A DNA stretch of 64,000 bases. Source: Leptobrachium leishanense (lineage: Eukaryota > Chordata > Amphibia > Anura > Megophryidae). Under the pieces are notes generated by a model. The model was not told the origin of the DNA. It saw only the letters and a program-made list of their open reading frames with translations, and did no database searches. Each line of letters begins with the position of its first letter. Position 1 is the first letter of the stretch. The stretch covers positions 91,113,204 through 91,177,203 of the forward strand of contig CM019069.1 in assembly GCA_009667805.1 (NCBI GenBank), read 5' to 3'. Of the stretch, positions 1-11,322 are shown one piece after another. The position numbers and the translations under genes were made by a program.

Positions 1-138
1 ATACAGTGTGGTGTATAACCTGTGGGTTGCTGCAATAAATGTACCCCCGTTTGAAGAAAAGTCACTGGTCTGGTCTCTGAACCTTTCAAGAGTGCTCACC
101 CCAGAGAGCAATTGCACCCGCTACCTGTTTCCCAGCTC

Positions 139-140
<2 letters not shown>

Positions 141-190
<50 letters not shown>
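141..190. repeat. (TA)n microsatellite
   Basis: About 25 uninterrupted TA dinucleotides. The short frames that read as alternating Tyr-Ile on either strand here are translations of this run and are not genes. Confidence 0.97.
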
Positions 191-193
<3 letters not shown>

Positions 194-1110
194 TGTCTTT
201 ATATTATAATTCATTGAATATGGGCAATTGTGTGTACTATTCCAATCCAAAAATTGTATATGACTACCTACTCTGCGATTTATGTTCAGCAACAGACACT
301 CTTTATTATTCAACTGCAACCTCTACTGTCCCAGGGCTCGTATACATGAAATAATAATAATAATAGTTATTTTAGCTTGCATTGTTTTCTTATTAGATGT
401 TGAGATATACCAGACAATTTATTTCTTCCTAAGTACATGTGTGCATGTTTTAAATATACTGTGTTTTTAAACTTTTATTTACAGAAAAGACTGTAGTCAT
501 TACAGTGGTAATGTCTGTAGGGATTTATTTCAGATTATCTTTAGCTGTTACATTTCAGCAGCAATCACATTGTATAATTATTTCCTGGAGACACACATTT
601 TCAGACCTGAGAATGCCATTAGGTCTGGTGTTTGCATTTTGACATATGATTGTCAGTTGCCTTGAGGAAGACATACAAATGCTCTGAGTGCATGATATTA
701 AAAGCCCTTAGAATGGTTTAATAGGGCATGTTGAATCCCTGAGTGGGCTGTGATTTTTGTATGGTGATACTGGAAAGTGCTTGTGAAATTCTGTCAGCTG
801 AGAATCTGCATTCCGCGCCAGTGTCACTCGGCACGGTTCTCCGCTCTTGTTTGCTATTGACAAATTATAATTACTATGACCTGTAGGACTCGCTATCCAA
901 AGAATATTCTCTAAAGAGTACTTGTTACCATAAATGAATCCAATCAGGAAAATGGGTCTTTCTCAATTTATTGCTAGCACTCTGTGGTTTCAAAGATTAG
1001 TTTCTACGCTATCTGAAATGAAGATTAAAGTGCAATGGTCATCTATACATCAAATGCACTTTTATGGATTTTTTAAGTGATCACATCAGTATGCTACCAT
1101 AAACAAGTAA
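191..1110. other. No recognisable feature
   Basis: AT-rich DNA with no long reading frame, terminal repeat pair or tandem structure that I can recognise. Confidence 0.5.
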
Positions 1111-1134
1111 ATATATACATATATATATATATAT
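1111..1134. repeat. Short AT-rich simple repeat
   Basis: A run of ATATATAC followed by about nine AT dinucleotides. Confidence 0.85.
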
Positions 1135-2085
1135 ACCCCTACATACCGGCATGTACGATACACACATGATACTTGATGTGTATTCGTTTCCCTGAGACAC
1201 ACACAATCACATATTTAGTATTTATATGTGGTAGGTACATGTCGATTTTAAGTACACACTGCAGTTTATATAGCTTCTTGAAGAGCAAAGAAATGGCAAG
1301 TGGTGTCTGGGGAGATATATTGCTCCCTGAGACACTAGAATACAGTGGCTCACAGTGCTGTTATACTGTTGTTTAAATGCAACACAAGGTGCACTCGGCT
1401 GACTATTAACACAGCTCTGCAGGCGAGAGGCTTCCACTTGGGTATTTTGCTCATTCTTAGGTTATAATAAGTATATTTGAGTCAGTTATGTGTGCTAGCT
1501 GTCAAAGTATCACTGTTGTTTGTTTTCACAACATATCTATTAAATACTTTATTTAAGGTTGTATAGGGATGATATGGGGTTGAATGTTTTGGTTCAGTAG
1601 CAAACCAGCTATTTGTTTCTATTTGCCTTTGGCTCAAAAGATTCCAGGTCCTCCTGCGATTGTTTCATGTTGCACAAAGAAAAACGAATCACTGATTAAT
1701 AACTCCCCCATATGCCACCATTCCACTAACCCCTGCCCTGTTTAGCCAGCACGTCCCCAAACCTCCCTCAGCCACCTGTAGCCTGGCTATCAGCCCCCCG
1801 CCCCATAGCCTCCAAATCCCCTCCCTCATTCTCCCAGATGGTCCACCCTCTGCACATTGTGCTGCCTTTAAAGAGAGGCAGCATGACTGCCAGTTTGTGT
1901 CACCACAGGGCAGGCAATGTCCTAGATAGAAAAAACTTAGGTAAGTGTAGAGGAAGTGCTCCTGATATATCAACTATACACATAAAGACAAAACAATTGT
2001 AGACTTATCTTAATATCCCAAGATGATTCTCTATATATTCTCTTCAATGGTTTTGCTATAAACCTATAATGAAAGCAATAAAAAA
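1135..2085. other. No recognisable feature
   Basis: Mostly AT-rich. A C-rich, pyrimidine-biased stretch at about 1700-1870 has no reading frame or repeat structure that I can assign. Confidence 0.45.
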
Positions 2086-2830
2086 TAATCGTGCAGCATA
2101 AAGTACATTGGAAAAAAATTCCCTATGGTATCAGTAGGTGTATACACTCACAAAGATGTATAATGGCTCAAGATGGAACGCCCCTTGATCTCTATGGGGG
2201 ATCCCGCCCATCTCCACTCGGTGGTAGAATATCAGAGATGATGGAAGTATCTCAGAAAAATGGAGAATGTATATATAGTGTGTTATCCTTATGCTTATAT
2301 AAAATAAAAGCACTTGGTGTAAACTCTCATGGTTCAGAGCCTCCTTTTGGGGTGGCTCTGTAATTAAGCCTCTGGACCTCTTGTATAAGAGGGGGTCCCT
2401 CCTCACTCAACTGGATGTAGTTGAAGAAGTTAGTTCAGGAGAAGATGTTCCAAATAAAACATATAAAATAATAAAATTCAAGTCAAACCTGAGACGCATT
2501 TCACTTGCAGACTGCAAGCCTCCTCAGTCAGGAACAGTGAAACTTTGCATTATTCTCAGCGCCATCACATTGAGAATCGATATACTATCCACTACTAGGC
2601 AATGTCCTAGACAGCCCATTGGCTGTCCATCACGGTGCCTGGTCTTAGTTAAATTATTGCCAATCACGCTGCCTGTCTCTAGAGGCAGCTCAGCATGCGG
2701 TTGGGGGGGGGGCGGATGTAAGAGAAGAGGTAAGCGATTTGGAGACATGCCAGAGATCTCTGCTACCGCTGGACTCCCTGAAGTTCCCTGGTTCAATCAG
2801 GACCCAATCATCCCCTGCACTGCCATGTTG
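2086..2830. repeat. Unclassified interspersed-repeat-like segment
   Basis: No coding frame is convincing. At 2490-2532 the reverse strand carries CTGAGGAGGC, a short inverted pair and then GTGAAATGCGTC. A similarly built motif occurs at 34290-34335 (CTGAGGAAGC followed by GGCGAAACACGT). This suggests a shared transposon-derived module, but neither termini nor a target duplication could be placed. Confidence 0.35.
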
Positions 2831-2923
2831 GCCTGGTGATATTCTAAACGTATATCATAATATACACTGTTATGCTCAATCTAGATTCCAATACTGCCAT
2901 AGAAAAGTTATTTATAGACTAAC

Positions 2924-3102
2924 ACGGCTATTCAGAAAGAGGTGTAAACCTTGAGAATTGCCAGGAGAATGAACAATCTAGACCAAATAGCCAATTTGGA
3001 AAGTGGATAAATGGGAGAATTTTTCTGGTTTGACTATTTTGACCTAGAATTTTCAATTCTCCAGTCATTCTCAAGGTTTTCACCTCTTTCTGAATAACCC
3101 TG
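2924..3102. mobile_element. Palindromic MITE, GGTTATTCAGAAAG ends, copy 1
   Basis: An approximately 179-bp near-perfect inverted repeat. It starts CGGCTATTCAGAAAG and ends CTTTCTGAATAACCC; the centre reads GAGAATTTTTCTGG. A second copy with the same architecture lies at 35826-36003. It has no coding capacity. The outer GGTTATTCA also begins the 0.9-kb elements at 12338, 28795 and 31250, so it may be a deletion relative of that family (inference). Superfamily unresolved. Confidence 0.75.
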
Positions 3103-3711
3103 GATATTGTTCCTTCTTTGTTTACATTTCCACTGTGCATATACTGTATATATTTTTTTATTGTGTATATACATATTGTATATACATATTATTTTTTTGT
3201 ATTTGCAGTGTTGCCTTTCATACAAGGATTCTTTTGGGATATTTTATACTTTCAAGATATTATATTTCCTTTATTCAGTTCATATATGCACTATTTATTC
3301 AAGCTGAAAGCTCACTCTGCAATTTAGCTGTACCTTTATTTTGATGTTTTTTCTTGCCTTACAGTTACTGGTTTTATACATATTTTCTTTTGTATCCGTA
3401 AAGTTGCTTGTTTATACTGTTATACTCTATTATTTAGAGGACTCCTGCATTGGGATTCATCTTGATTCATATTCTGCACATATTAGATCAGATTAGGGAT
3501 GTTTAAAAAAACAAATCTGAAAAACTGAAACTTTAAATATTACCTAACCTACTTATTTCAACAGTGTGAAGAAAAGCGCTAAACCCATATGGTTCCTTCT
3601 GTGAAAAACACTATTTACAAACTATTGCTTAACAAGCATTCAAGGTACAATGGGGGAGGGGGAGCACAACCACATCAGAGGTACAAGGCAAAGTTGCTTT
3701 ATCTATATATA
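3103..3711. other. Unassigned AT-rich DNA left of the Tc1 copy
   Basis: Tyr/Ile/Phe-rich frames overlap here in several registers and reflect base composition only. The last 60 bases may belong to the Helitron-like repeat that resumes on the right side of the Tc1 element. Confidence 0.4.
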
Positions 3712-4137
3712 CAGTTGTGTTCAAAATTATTCAACCCCCACTGAAATTTAGTGTTTTGGCCAGTTTGACATTGATTTTGATCATTCAGTCATCTTGCTTA
3801 CAATTAAATCAAAGAGGCACTTGTAGGTCAGACAAATATAACATAACATTTATAATGAAATAACCACAAATGTCTTTTCTGTGCTCACATCATCATCAGT
3901 TTTATTCAACCCCCAAGTGACATTCAATCTTAGTACTTAGTACAACATCCTTTTACAGTTATAACAGCTTTTAAACGTGAAGCATAGCTTGACACAAGTG
4001 TCTTGCAGCGATCTACGGGTATCTTCGCCCATTCGTCATGGGCAAAAGCCTCCAGTTCAGTCACATTCTTAGGCTTGTGCACTGCAACTGCTTTCTTTAA
4101 GTCCCACCAGAGGTTTTCAATCGGATTTAAGTCAGGT

Positions 4138-5520
4138 CAGTGGCGTCACTAGGGTTGGTGTCACCCAGTGCGGTAACTTATGGTGTCACCCCCCCCCCCG
4201 AGTTTTACAGATTTTTTTAACTACTCTTACTCCTAAATCAGTACTCCCATATAACACTGAATGCTCATACACACAGCGCACATTACTGTGAGGTTTATTG
4301 CTGTGGAGCTCTCTCATATGCTCACACAACTTTTTGCCAACTTCCAGCAAGTACGTTGCCTGTTCGAAGGCAGTGAAAGCACACATGGATATATATTGCC
4401 CCCAGCAGCTCTGGATATATATTGCCCCCAGCAGCTCACCCATGGATATATATTGCCCCCAGCTCACATATGGATATATTGCCACAGTTCAGTTATATAT
4501 TGCCCCAGTTCAGTTATATATTGCCCCCAGCAGCTCACCCATGGATATATATTGCCCCAGCTCACATATGGATATATTGCGCCTCAGCTCACATATGGAT
4601 ATATTGCGCCTCAGCTCACACATGGATATATTGCCCCAGACCAGCTCACACATGGATATATTGCCCCAGCTCTCATGGATACTGCCCCCAGCACACATGG
4701 ATATTGCCCCAGCTCCTCTCATGGATATTGCCCCAGCTCCTCTCATGGATATACTGCCCCAGCTCCTCTCATGGATATACAGCCCCAGATCCTCTCATGG
4801 ATATACCACCCCAGCTCCTCTCATGCATATACTGCCCCAGCTGCTTTAATGGATTTTGCCCCAGCTGCTCTCATGGATTTTGCCCCAGCTCCTCTCATGG
4901 ATTTTGCCCCAGCTCATGGATATGCCCCAGCTCATGGATATACTGCCCCAGCTCATGGATATACTGCCCCAGCTCATGGATATACTGCCCCAGCAGCTCA
5001 TGGATATACTGCCCCAGCAGCTCATGGATATACTGCCCCAGCAGCTCATGGATATTGCCCCAGCTCAAGGATACTGCCCCAGCACATGGAATGCCCCAGC
5101 ATCTCATGGATATGCCCCAGCACCTCATGGATATGCCCCAGCTCCTCATGGATATGCCCCAGCACCTCATGGATAGCGGCCCCAGCACCTCATGGATAAC
5201 GGCCCCAGCACCTCATGGATAGCGGCTCCAGCACCTCATGGATAGCGGCCCCAGCTCACCTCCACTGCGTGTTCGCTCCTTCTGAGCGTCCGGCGGCGCG
5301 CAGCTTGGGCGCTCGCCTGGGGGAGCCACGTGACCAGCCGAGATTGGCTGGTGACGTGTTTCCTCCAGGCGAGCGCCGAAGCTGCATGCTTCGGACGCTC
5401 GCAGGGAGCGAATACGCGGCGGAGGGTGAGACACCCGCCCTTAGGGTGACGGTGTCACCCTAAAGGCGGGTGTCACCTGGTGCAGGCCGCACCCCCCGCC
5501 CCCACGTTACAACGCCACTG
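4138..5520. mobile_element. Non-autonomous hAT-type element carrying a minisatellite
   Basis: A 1383-bp insert flanked by a perfect 8-bp direct repeat, AGTCAGGT, at 4130-4137 and 5521-5528. Its ends are inverted: CAGTGGCGTCACTAGG on the left and the complement of CAGTGGCGTTGTAACG on the right. An 8-bp target duplication with CAGNG ends is diagnostic of the hAT superfamily. Further in, GGTGTCACC-type motifs recur on both sides. No transposase is encoded; most of the interior is the minisatellite described separately, followed by a GC-rich right arm. Confidence 0.92.
4382..5255 (+). repeat. Minisatellite, CTCATGGATATACTGCCCCAG-type units
   Basis: About 40 degenerate tandem units of roughly 18-27 bp with a common core of CATGGATAT and GCCCCAG. 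Unit length drifts (27-bp forms on the left, 21- and 24-bp forms around 4910-5060, 18-bp forms after 5090). Several frames on both strands stay open through it, the longest 312 codons on the plus strand, but these are repetitive by-products (CPSSHGYTAP-like) with no domain. Confidence 0.95.
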
Positions 5521-6727
5521 AGTCAGGTGACTGCGATGGCCACTCCAAAATGTTCCAGTTCCAGCCTTTAATCTGCAACCATGCTCTAGTGGACTTGGAG
5601 GTATGCTTGGGATCATTGTCCTGTTGAAAGGTCCAACGTCTCCCAAGCCTCAGGTTTGTGACGGACTGCATCACATTGTCATCCAATATCTCCTGGTACT
5701 GAAGAGAATTCATGGTACCTTGCACACGCTGAAGCTTCCTTGTACATGCAGAAACAAAACAGCCCCAAAGCATGATTGACCCCCCGCCATGCTTCACAGT
5801 AGGCAAGGTGTTCTTTTCTTCATAGGCCTTGTTTTTCCTCCTCCAAACATAGCGTTGATCCATGGGCCCAAACAGTTCTAACTTTGTTTCATCAGTCCAC
5901 AGAACACTATCCCAAAACTTCTGTGGTTTGTCCACATGACTTTTGGCATACTGCTGTCGACTCTTCTTATTCTTTGGAGACAGCAAGGGGGTGCGCCTGG
6001 GAGTTCTGGCATGGAGGCCTTCATTACGCAGTGTGCGCCGTATTGTCTGAGCTGAAACTTCAGTACCCACATCTGACAAATCTTTTCTCAGTTCCTCAGC
6101 AGTCACACGGGGACTTTTCTCCACTCTACGCTTCAGGTAGCGCACAGCAGTCGAAGTCAGCATCTTCTTTCTGCCACGACCAGGTAGCGTTTCAACAGTG
6201 CCCTTTGCCTTGAATTTGCGAATGATGCTTCCTATGGTCTCTCTTGGTATGTTTAACATCTTTGCAATCTTCTAATAGCCATTGCCCTTCCTGTGAAGAG
6301 TAATCACATCTTCTCTTGTCTTCCTGGACCATTCTCTTGACTTCACCATGTTTGTAACCACACCAGTAAATGTCTAGAAGGAGCTGAGTATCACAGTCAT
6401 TTTAAAGCTGCCTAATTGGTGCTTATTATGCTTTATTGCTGCTCCGTGACATCCACAGGTGTTTTCAATACCTGATTGAAAACACTTGAATGAACCTCTG
6501 TTCTTCAGAGTGGTAGTCTTTAAGGGGTTGAATAATTGTGTCAATGAAGAATTCACAAAAGAAACATTTACTACTGTATTACAAAACCAATTGATGTCAT
6601 TTTAGTTGCATATGGTTCTTTAAAAAGTCCTTGTAGGATTTCATTCTGAATACAATTACAAATGTACACTAAATTCCCTAAAACTCTTTACAGCATTGGG
6701 GGTTGAATAATTTTGAACACAACTGTA

Positions 6728-7781
6728 TATTTCAAAAACCAATGATGTTACAGGTGTGAAATTCGATATTTACAATCTTCGTGCAAAAAACCCCCAAGTT
6801 TTACCATTTTCCGAAAATTCAGTTAAGGGGGGTGGGGGAAAGGGATGTGAATACTTTTATCAGTACAGTAATCCCCCGAAATTCGCGGGGGTTACGTTCC
6901 AACAACCCCCGCGAATTTTGAAAAATCGCGAATTGTGGCTGTGCTAAAAAAAAGCACAGCCATGCGGCATTAGGTCCCAGGAGCCGCCGTCCTCCTGGCA
7001 GAATGGCTGCTCCTGTACATCTCCAGACCTTTAGACCCCGGCAGAGAAGCTGCTCCTGTGCGTCTCCGGGCTCACGATCATGGCCAGGGCATTCTCCTCT
7101 CTCGGCATCGTTCAGAGATGCCGAGACTCTTGTGCACCCCTGCAAGCGTGGTCCGGGGATCCAGGAGGCTCGGCATCTCCTCTCTCGTAATGATGCCGAG
7201 AGAAGGGAATGCCCTGGCCACGATCGTGCGCCCGGAGACGCACAGGAGCAGCTTCTCTGCCGGGGTGTTGTGTCCTATATGGTTCCTTATTGAATATTGT
7301 TCAAAGGAGCCCTCGGCAAAGATCGGAACTCCACCTCCCCAGGCTCTAACACATCAGGGGGCTGCACAAAGGGGTGTGTTTGGGAGGCGCTGATGTGTTG
7401 GAGCCTGGGGAGGTGGAGTTCCGTTCTTTGCCGAGGGCTCCTTTGAACAATATTCAATAAGGAACCATAGATGACACACCGGGATGCTGCTACCACGTGG
7501 TAAGCGGCAAAATCCGCGAATGACTGAGTCCGCGATTACCGAACCGCGAATATGCGGGGGAATACTGTATATCTATATTTCAAAAACCAAAGATGTTACA
7601 GGTGTGAAATTTGGCACTTACATCCTTCTTGAAAAATAAAAAAACACATGTTTTGCAATTTTCCAAAAATCCCAAATGGGGGGAATGGGGGGGTTCTACC
7701 AAAAAAACCTCAAGTTTCGTTTAAAAAACAATTTTAACAAATCCTAAAATCCACGCGAGCGAAGCCACGGGCAAAAGCTAG
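6728..7781. mobile_element. Helitron-like repeat with ~140-bp internal units
   Basis: Units begin TTTCAAAAACCAAxGATG and include TTACAGGTGTGAAAT. They recur at 6729 and 7574, a spacing of about 142 bp once the 702-bp insert at 6866-7567 and its TA are removed. The segment ends GCGAGCGAAGCCACGGGCAA followed by AAGCTAGT. CTAG followed by T is a typical Helitron 3' terminus, and related GGGCAAnAGCTAGT ends are known from animal Helitrons. The same units occur in the opposite orientation at 45857-46205. No Rep or helicase frame is present here, and the 5' end is not resolved. Confidence 0.5.
6866..7567. mobile_element. Double-palindrome foldback element, TA target (Tigger/pogo-like ends)
   Basis: A 702-bp element bounded by TA (6864-6865 and 7568-7569). 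Its inverted ends are CAGTAATCCCCCG and CAGTATTCCCCCG, with GAATTCGCGG-type sequence just inside. The interior is almost entirely two long inverted repeats: 7037-7110 with 7190-7265, and 7281-7355 with 7391-7466. A short hairpin lies near the left end (6935-6963). CAG(T)-ended, GC-rich termini and TA targets fit mariner/Tigger-type non-autonomous elements. No transposase is encoded. It was inserted into a TA of the Helitron-like repeat. Confidence 0.8.
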
Positions 7782-8897
7782 TATCCATATAATTAGATCT
7801 AGCTGTCGTTTGAACCAGAACCAAGTTAGACACTGTACATAATTAACTTTAAAAAAAAAAGGAGAATGTTGTAAATAAATAAAGGATTGATTTTGTCGAT
7901 CCATAAATGACTGTGTGGTGTGCACTACATAACATAACATTTCAATGCACAAATGTTTCTTTTTTTGTAGCTTGAGAGTCCTTCTGAATCAAGAAAATTA
8001 TTCATTGTAATCTGAAAGCCAAGGATAAAATGTGATTATGTTTTCAAAATATTAACGTTCATCCACATAAAAATAATTTGGTGATATCACAATACCACCT
8101 GTTGTAATGTTTTGATGTGTTTTTTCCTTCTTTTTCTTTCTTATTTAATTTTCAATTATCCATTAATGAGTTATTTATATAACCTAGAAGAAAATCATAT
8201 ACTTAGTTTATTCTTTTTAAGTGTATGTACCCCTAGAGGTTTTATTCTGCAAAAACTAATTGAGCATGGCCTTAGAACCAGGTGGCTAGGTCGATGATTT
8301 ACGAGTGCTTTCTTTGTAAATATAGCATGTGACCCAGTTTATGGAATTCTGACTTGCTTCTTATATTTATACAGTCTACTTACTATATTAATCTGTTTCT
8401 ACAGATTTTCTGTAGTTTGAATTAATTACTTTGATCGCATGTACAGACAAAATGTATAGCCATAATAAATACTGTAATGCAGCTAATTAACTAATTAATC
8501 AAATGTAAGAATGTCCTAAGATGCCCACTCAGTTTGACCTGATTCCAAAAATCACACAGACCAAAAATGAGGGCAATGACAATTCTTTTTTTTATTCTGT
8601 TTATTTAAAAAGCAACATATAATGTCAATCAAATGACAGTAAGTGTAGACAGTTTTAGGATATTATTTCTCCCACTCTTGGGGATTTCTTTGTTTAACAG
8701 ATTTAGCGATTTAAAAAAAAAATTGCAAACATTTTTAAAATGATACAAGGAGAGCAGAATAGATATTAGAAAAGAAAGGGAAATAAGAGATAAAAGTGGT
8801 CCCCCAATGCAGGAGATGGGGGGGGGAGAAAGCAGCAGATCCAGGGTGTAAGAGCCCACACCCAGAGCTTACGGGCTTATACCCTGATAATCTAAAA
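7782..8897. other. No recognisable feature
   Basis: AT-rich DNA without a convincing frame or repeat. Confidence 0.5.
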
Positions 8898-9296
8898 ACA
8901 CAGGTCACACAAAACCTATTCAGGATGGGACTGAAATTCAAACTAATAAAGTTTTATTCAAAAAAGTGACACACGTAGAAAAAACAATTCAAAATTGAGG
9001 CACCTCAGTACAAACACATAATACAAAGATTGCTAAAGGCATCCACAAACCCCTTGTGGGAAGGTATCATGAGATGCTTCAATCACACCGATCTCATGTA
9101 TAAAGGGTTAAATGCCATATGAGGGAGTGTTGGATGTCTATAAAAGGGTAACTGCTTTTAGCAATCTTTGTATTATGTGTTTGTGTTGAGGTGCTTCAAT
9201 TTTGAATTGGTTTTTCTACGTGTGTCACTTTTTTGAATAAAACATTATTATTTTGAACTTCAGTCCCATCCTGTATAGGTCTTGTGTGACCTGTGT
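8898..9296. repeat. Long inverted repeat (foldback element)
   Basis: The arms at 8898-9041 and 9153-9296 are reverse complements over about 144 bp with only scattered mismatches. They separate a unique loop of about 110 bp. Both arms contain ACACGTAGAAAAA and CATAATACAAAGATTGC. Probably a foldback MITE; target duplication not identified and no coding capacity. Confidence 0.85.
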
Positions 9297-10891
9297 ATTG
9301 GGAAATAAGAGATGTTTGTGATAAAAGAGCAATTGAACATGCGCATTTGTGTTTGAAGAAATTGAGATTCAATACACAAATCATTAAAAAAATTAACCCA
9401 AATAACAAATCCCACTGTTATCATTTTGCATTGCTATGTAATTAAATACAAGTGAATGGTCTGCTTTGCATACCCACACTCATAGCTAGAAAAAGAGTGG
9501 ACTAAAGCAATGTAGGTGGCTGGGGGGGGGGGTTAATTGGGTATAATGGGGAATGATATATTGTTTATAAGCAATCCCTTCAAATATCTGGTCCACCGTT
9601 TCCTTCTGCTGAGATATGTGCCAGTTTTACTTTATTCATAACAATATTCATTATAGTTTAGAGACACTTTGCTATAGGTTTTATTATTTTGTAAATCTGT
9701 CATAGATCCATATGCAGCACAAGGATGGTGCACTTAAAATAAAGAGCGATTCTAATTTAGTAAAGTGGACGAAAGGAAGACACTTGTGTATTGAGCCCTA
9801 ACAATGGACTTAAAGGGACACTACCACTTACATAAACTACTGTTACTAAATTACTTGGACAGATCAGTCTCAGAGGGGACTGTAGCAGTTCTCTCCACCC
9901 ATGCCTGGCTTTTCTTGGCCTGGGCTCACCACCATTTAGATTATTATGCTCTGTGCAGGTTCTTTTAAGGAAGTAACCATTGCGTTGCTGCCTGAGACGT
10001 ATCCCAAACAGCAACAAGAAGCTCTCCATAGAAACTGAAGGGTGATCTAAGTGGGAGGAGAGAGAACTGCTGGGAGGCTGTCTGAAATGATTCAATGTAA
10101 TCTGTCAGTTTGATTTATGGCTCTGCTCTGCCCTGCCTTCAAACCGTTCTCATCAGTGATGAGGAAGAAACCTAATAGATAACTACGAGGGTTAAAATCA
10201 TACTAGCTGAATACCAGTGGCGAGTGGAAATTTTGACCCCTGATATATATTTACTGATTGGCTTCCTGACTGGCAGTTATGCAATAAGTCTCCAAGAATA
10301 ATTTAATTATATAGTTAGTGCAGCTGAGGGTACTTAGGGTCTGTATTGTGAAGAACTAGCCAATCAAAATCATCTAAAATCTGACTTTTAGTGTTTAGTG
10401 GCTCATCCATTGTTATGTATGTGATTCTATACTTTGAAATATCATGCAAAGCAACATAGCATTCATTTCTTAATAAAGTATTAATGGAAAGACATAACCT
10501 CTTATATTCAGTTGAAGTTCCATTTTTATGCACCATCAATTAGCAATACTTTGGCATACAATCTTGGTCACTACTTTTGAGTGCTTCCTTTGTAATTGAA
10601 GACTGTGACCTAAATGGTCTCCGTATATAACATGGCATGCTGATATTTAAATCAATTTGTAGCTTCGTGATGGTGCCAAAATCCTCCAGGACCTTGCTTC
10701 TAAGTTGATATTTTAGTATAACAAGGATAAATGGAAAAGATTCAACAGTTCGGTTCTAAGTGGTGTCTGAGCTACTTGCAGTATGTGACTATTTTAACAA
10801 TAAAGGGACCCTGTTCCAGTTTTACAACAAAATAAGAGACATTCATACTTCTGACTGCTGCATTGACAGTCATGTGCTTGATATTGTCTAC
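9297..10891. other. No recognisable gene; possible repeat trace
   Basis: Contains a TTAAAGGGACACT string at about 9809, which resembles the start of a common frog interspersed repeat, but no partner end was found. Otherwise unassigned. Confidence 0.4.
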
Positions 10892-10894
10892 TTA

Positions 10895-11319
10895 GGCTAG
10901 GGTCAGACGAACGCATTTTTATGTTGTCTGTGAAAAAGTGCGTTCGAACGAATGGACGCATTTTTTCACAGAATACGTGATAGTGGTCATACTATGCGCA
11001 TTTTCGTCCGTGATTTTGTACGGATCATCAATAAAACACTTCTTGCATCTGGACGTTATGTTGGCCGGACATTAGCAGCGTCTGATGTCTCCAATTCACG
11101 CACACACGCCTCTAGCGGGCGCAGCGCACTCTGTACATCAGTACTAGCGGTTTCACGTTCTCGAAAAAATGCGTTCATTTTCCACTTGCGTTGCGCAGCC
11201 GGACTTTTGTGCGACCGTACTTCGTATATTGGCCGTCATTGCCCGGCATCTGCTGCTAGTGCGGCCGTGATTAAGTGCGCCAGAACGCGCGTTCGCACTG
11301 CCTCAGTCTGACCCTAGCC
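10895..11319. mobile_element. PIF/Harbinger-type MITE, copy 1
   Basis: 425 bp, flanked by the 3-bp direct repeat TTA (10892-10894 and 11320-11322). Ends are GGCTAGGGTCAGACGAACGC and its near complement CAGTCTGACCCTAGCC. A 3-bp T(A/T)A duplication is the PIF/Harbinger signature. A related copy with a TAA duplication lies at 62691-63140. The 119-codon frame inside is not a gene. Confidence 0.88.
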
Positions 11320-11322
11320 TTA

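Larger units (their letters stand above)
3930..6349 (-). pseudogene. Tc1-type transposase, inactivated
   Basis: Remnant of a DD34E transposase, which cuts and pastes Tc1 elements at TA sites. It is read right to left. Compared with the intact copy at 23004-24026, codon 30 of the longer frame (Lys there) is a TAG stop at 6274-6272, so the open part begins at the Met at 6259. The first and second catalytic Asp regions survive ([11 protein letters not shown] and [10 protein letters not shown]). A 6-base duplication adds two residues near GWNWNILEW. The hAT-type insert then interrupts the gene just before the LNPIENLW block that carries the catalytic Glu, so the third acidic residue lies beyond the insert. 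The stop and the insert are independent lesions. Confidence 0.92.
3712..6725 (-). mobile_element. Tc1/mariner-type transposon, copy 1, split by a hAT-type insert
   Basis: Bounded by TA dinucleotides (3710-3711 and 6726-6727). The outer ends are inverted repeats beginning CAGTTGTGTTCAAAAT. Removing the 1383-bp insert at 4138-5520 plus one copy of its 8-bp target duplication leaves about 1.62 kb, matching the full-length relative at 22786-24403. The element appears to have inserted at a TA within the Helitron-like repeat that continues from 6728. The transposase is broken, so this copy cannot supply its own enzyme. Confidence 0.93.

Noticed and set aside
141..190. TA run as part of a transposon end
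   Set aside because: No inverted partner or duplication is adjacent; it is an ordinary microsatellite.
4261..5222. 312- and 266-codon frames reading Pro/Tyr/Ser-rich repeats
   Set aside because: Same reason: they track the minisatellite inside the hAT-type element and start in non-repeat DNA by chance.
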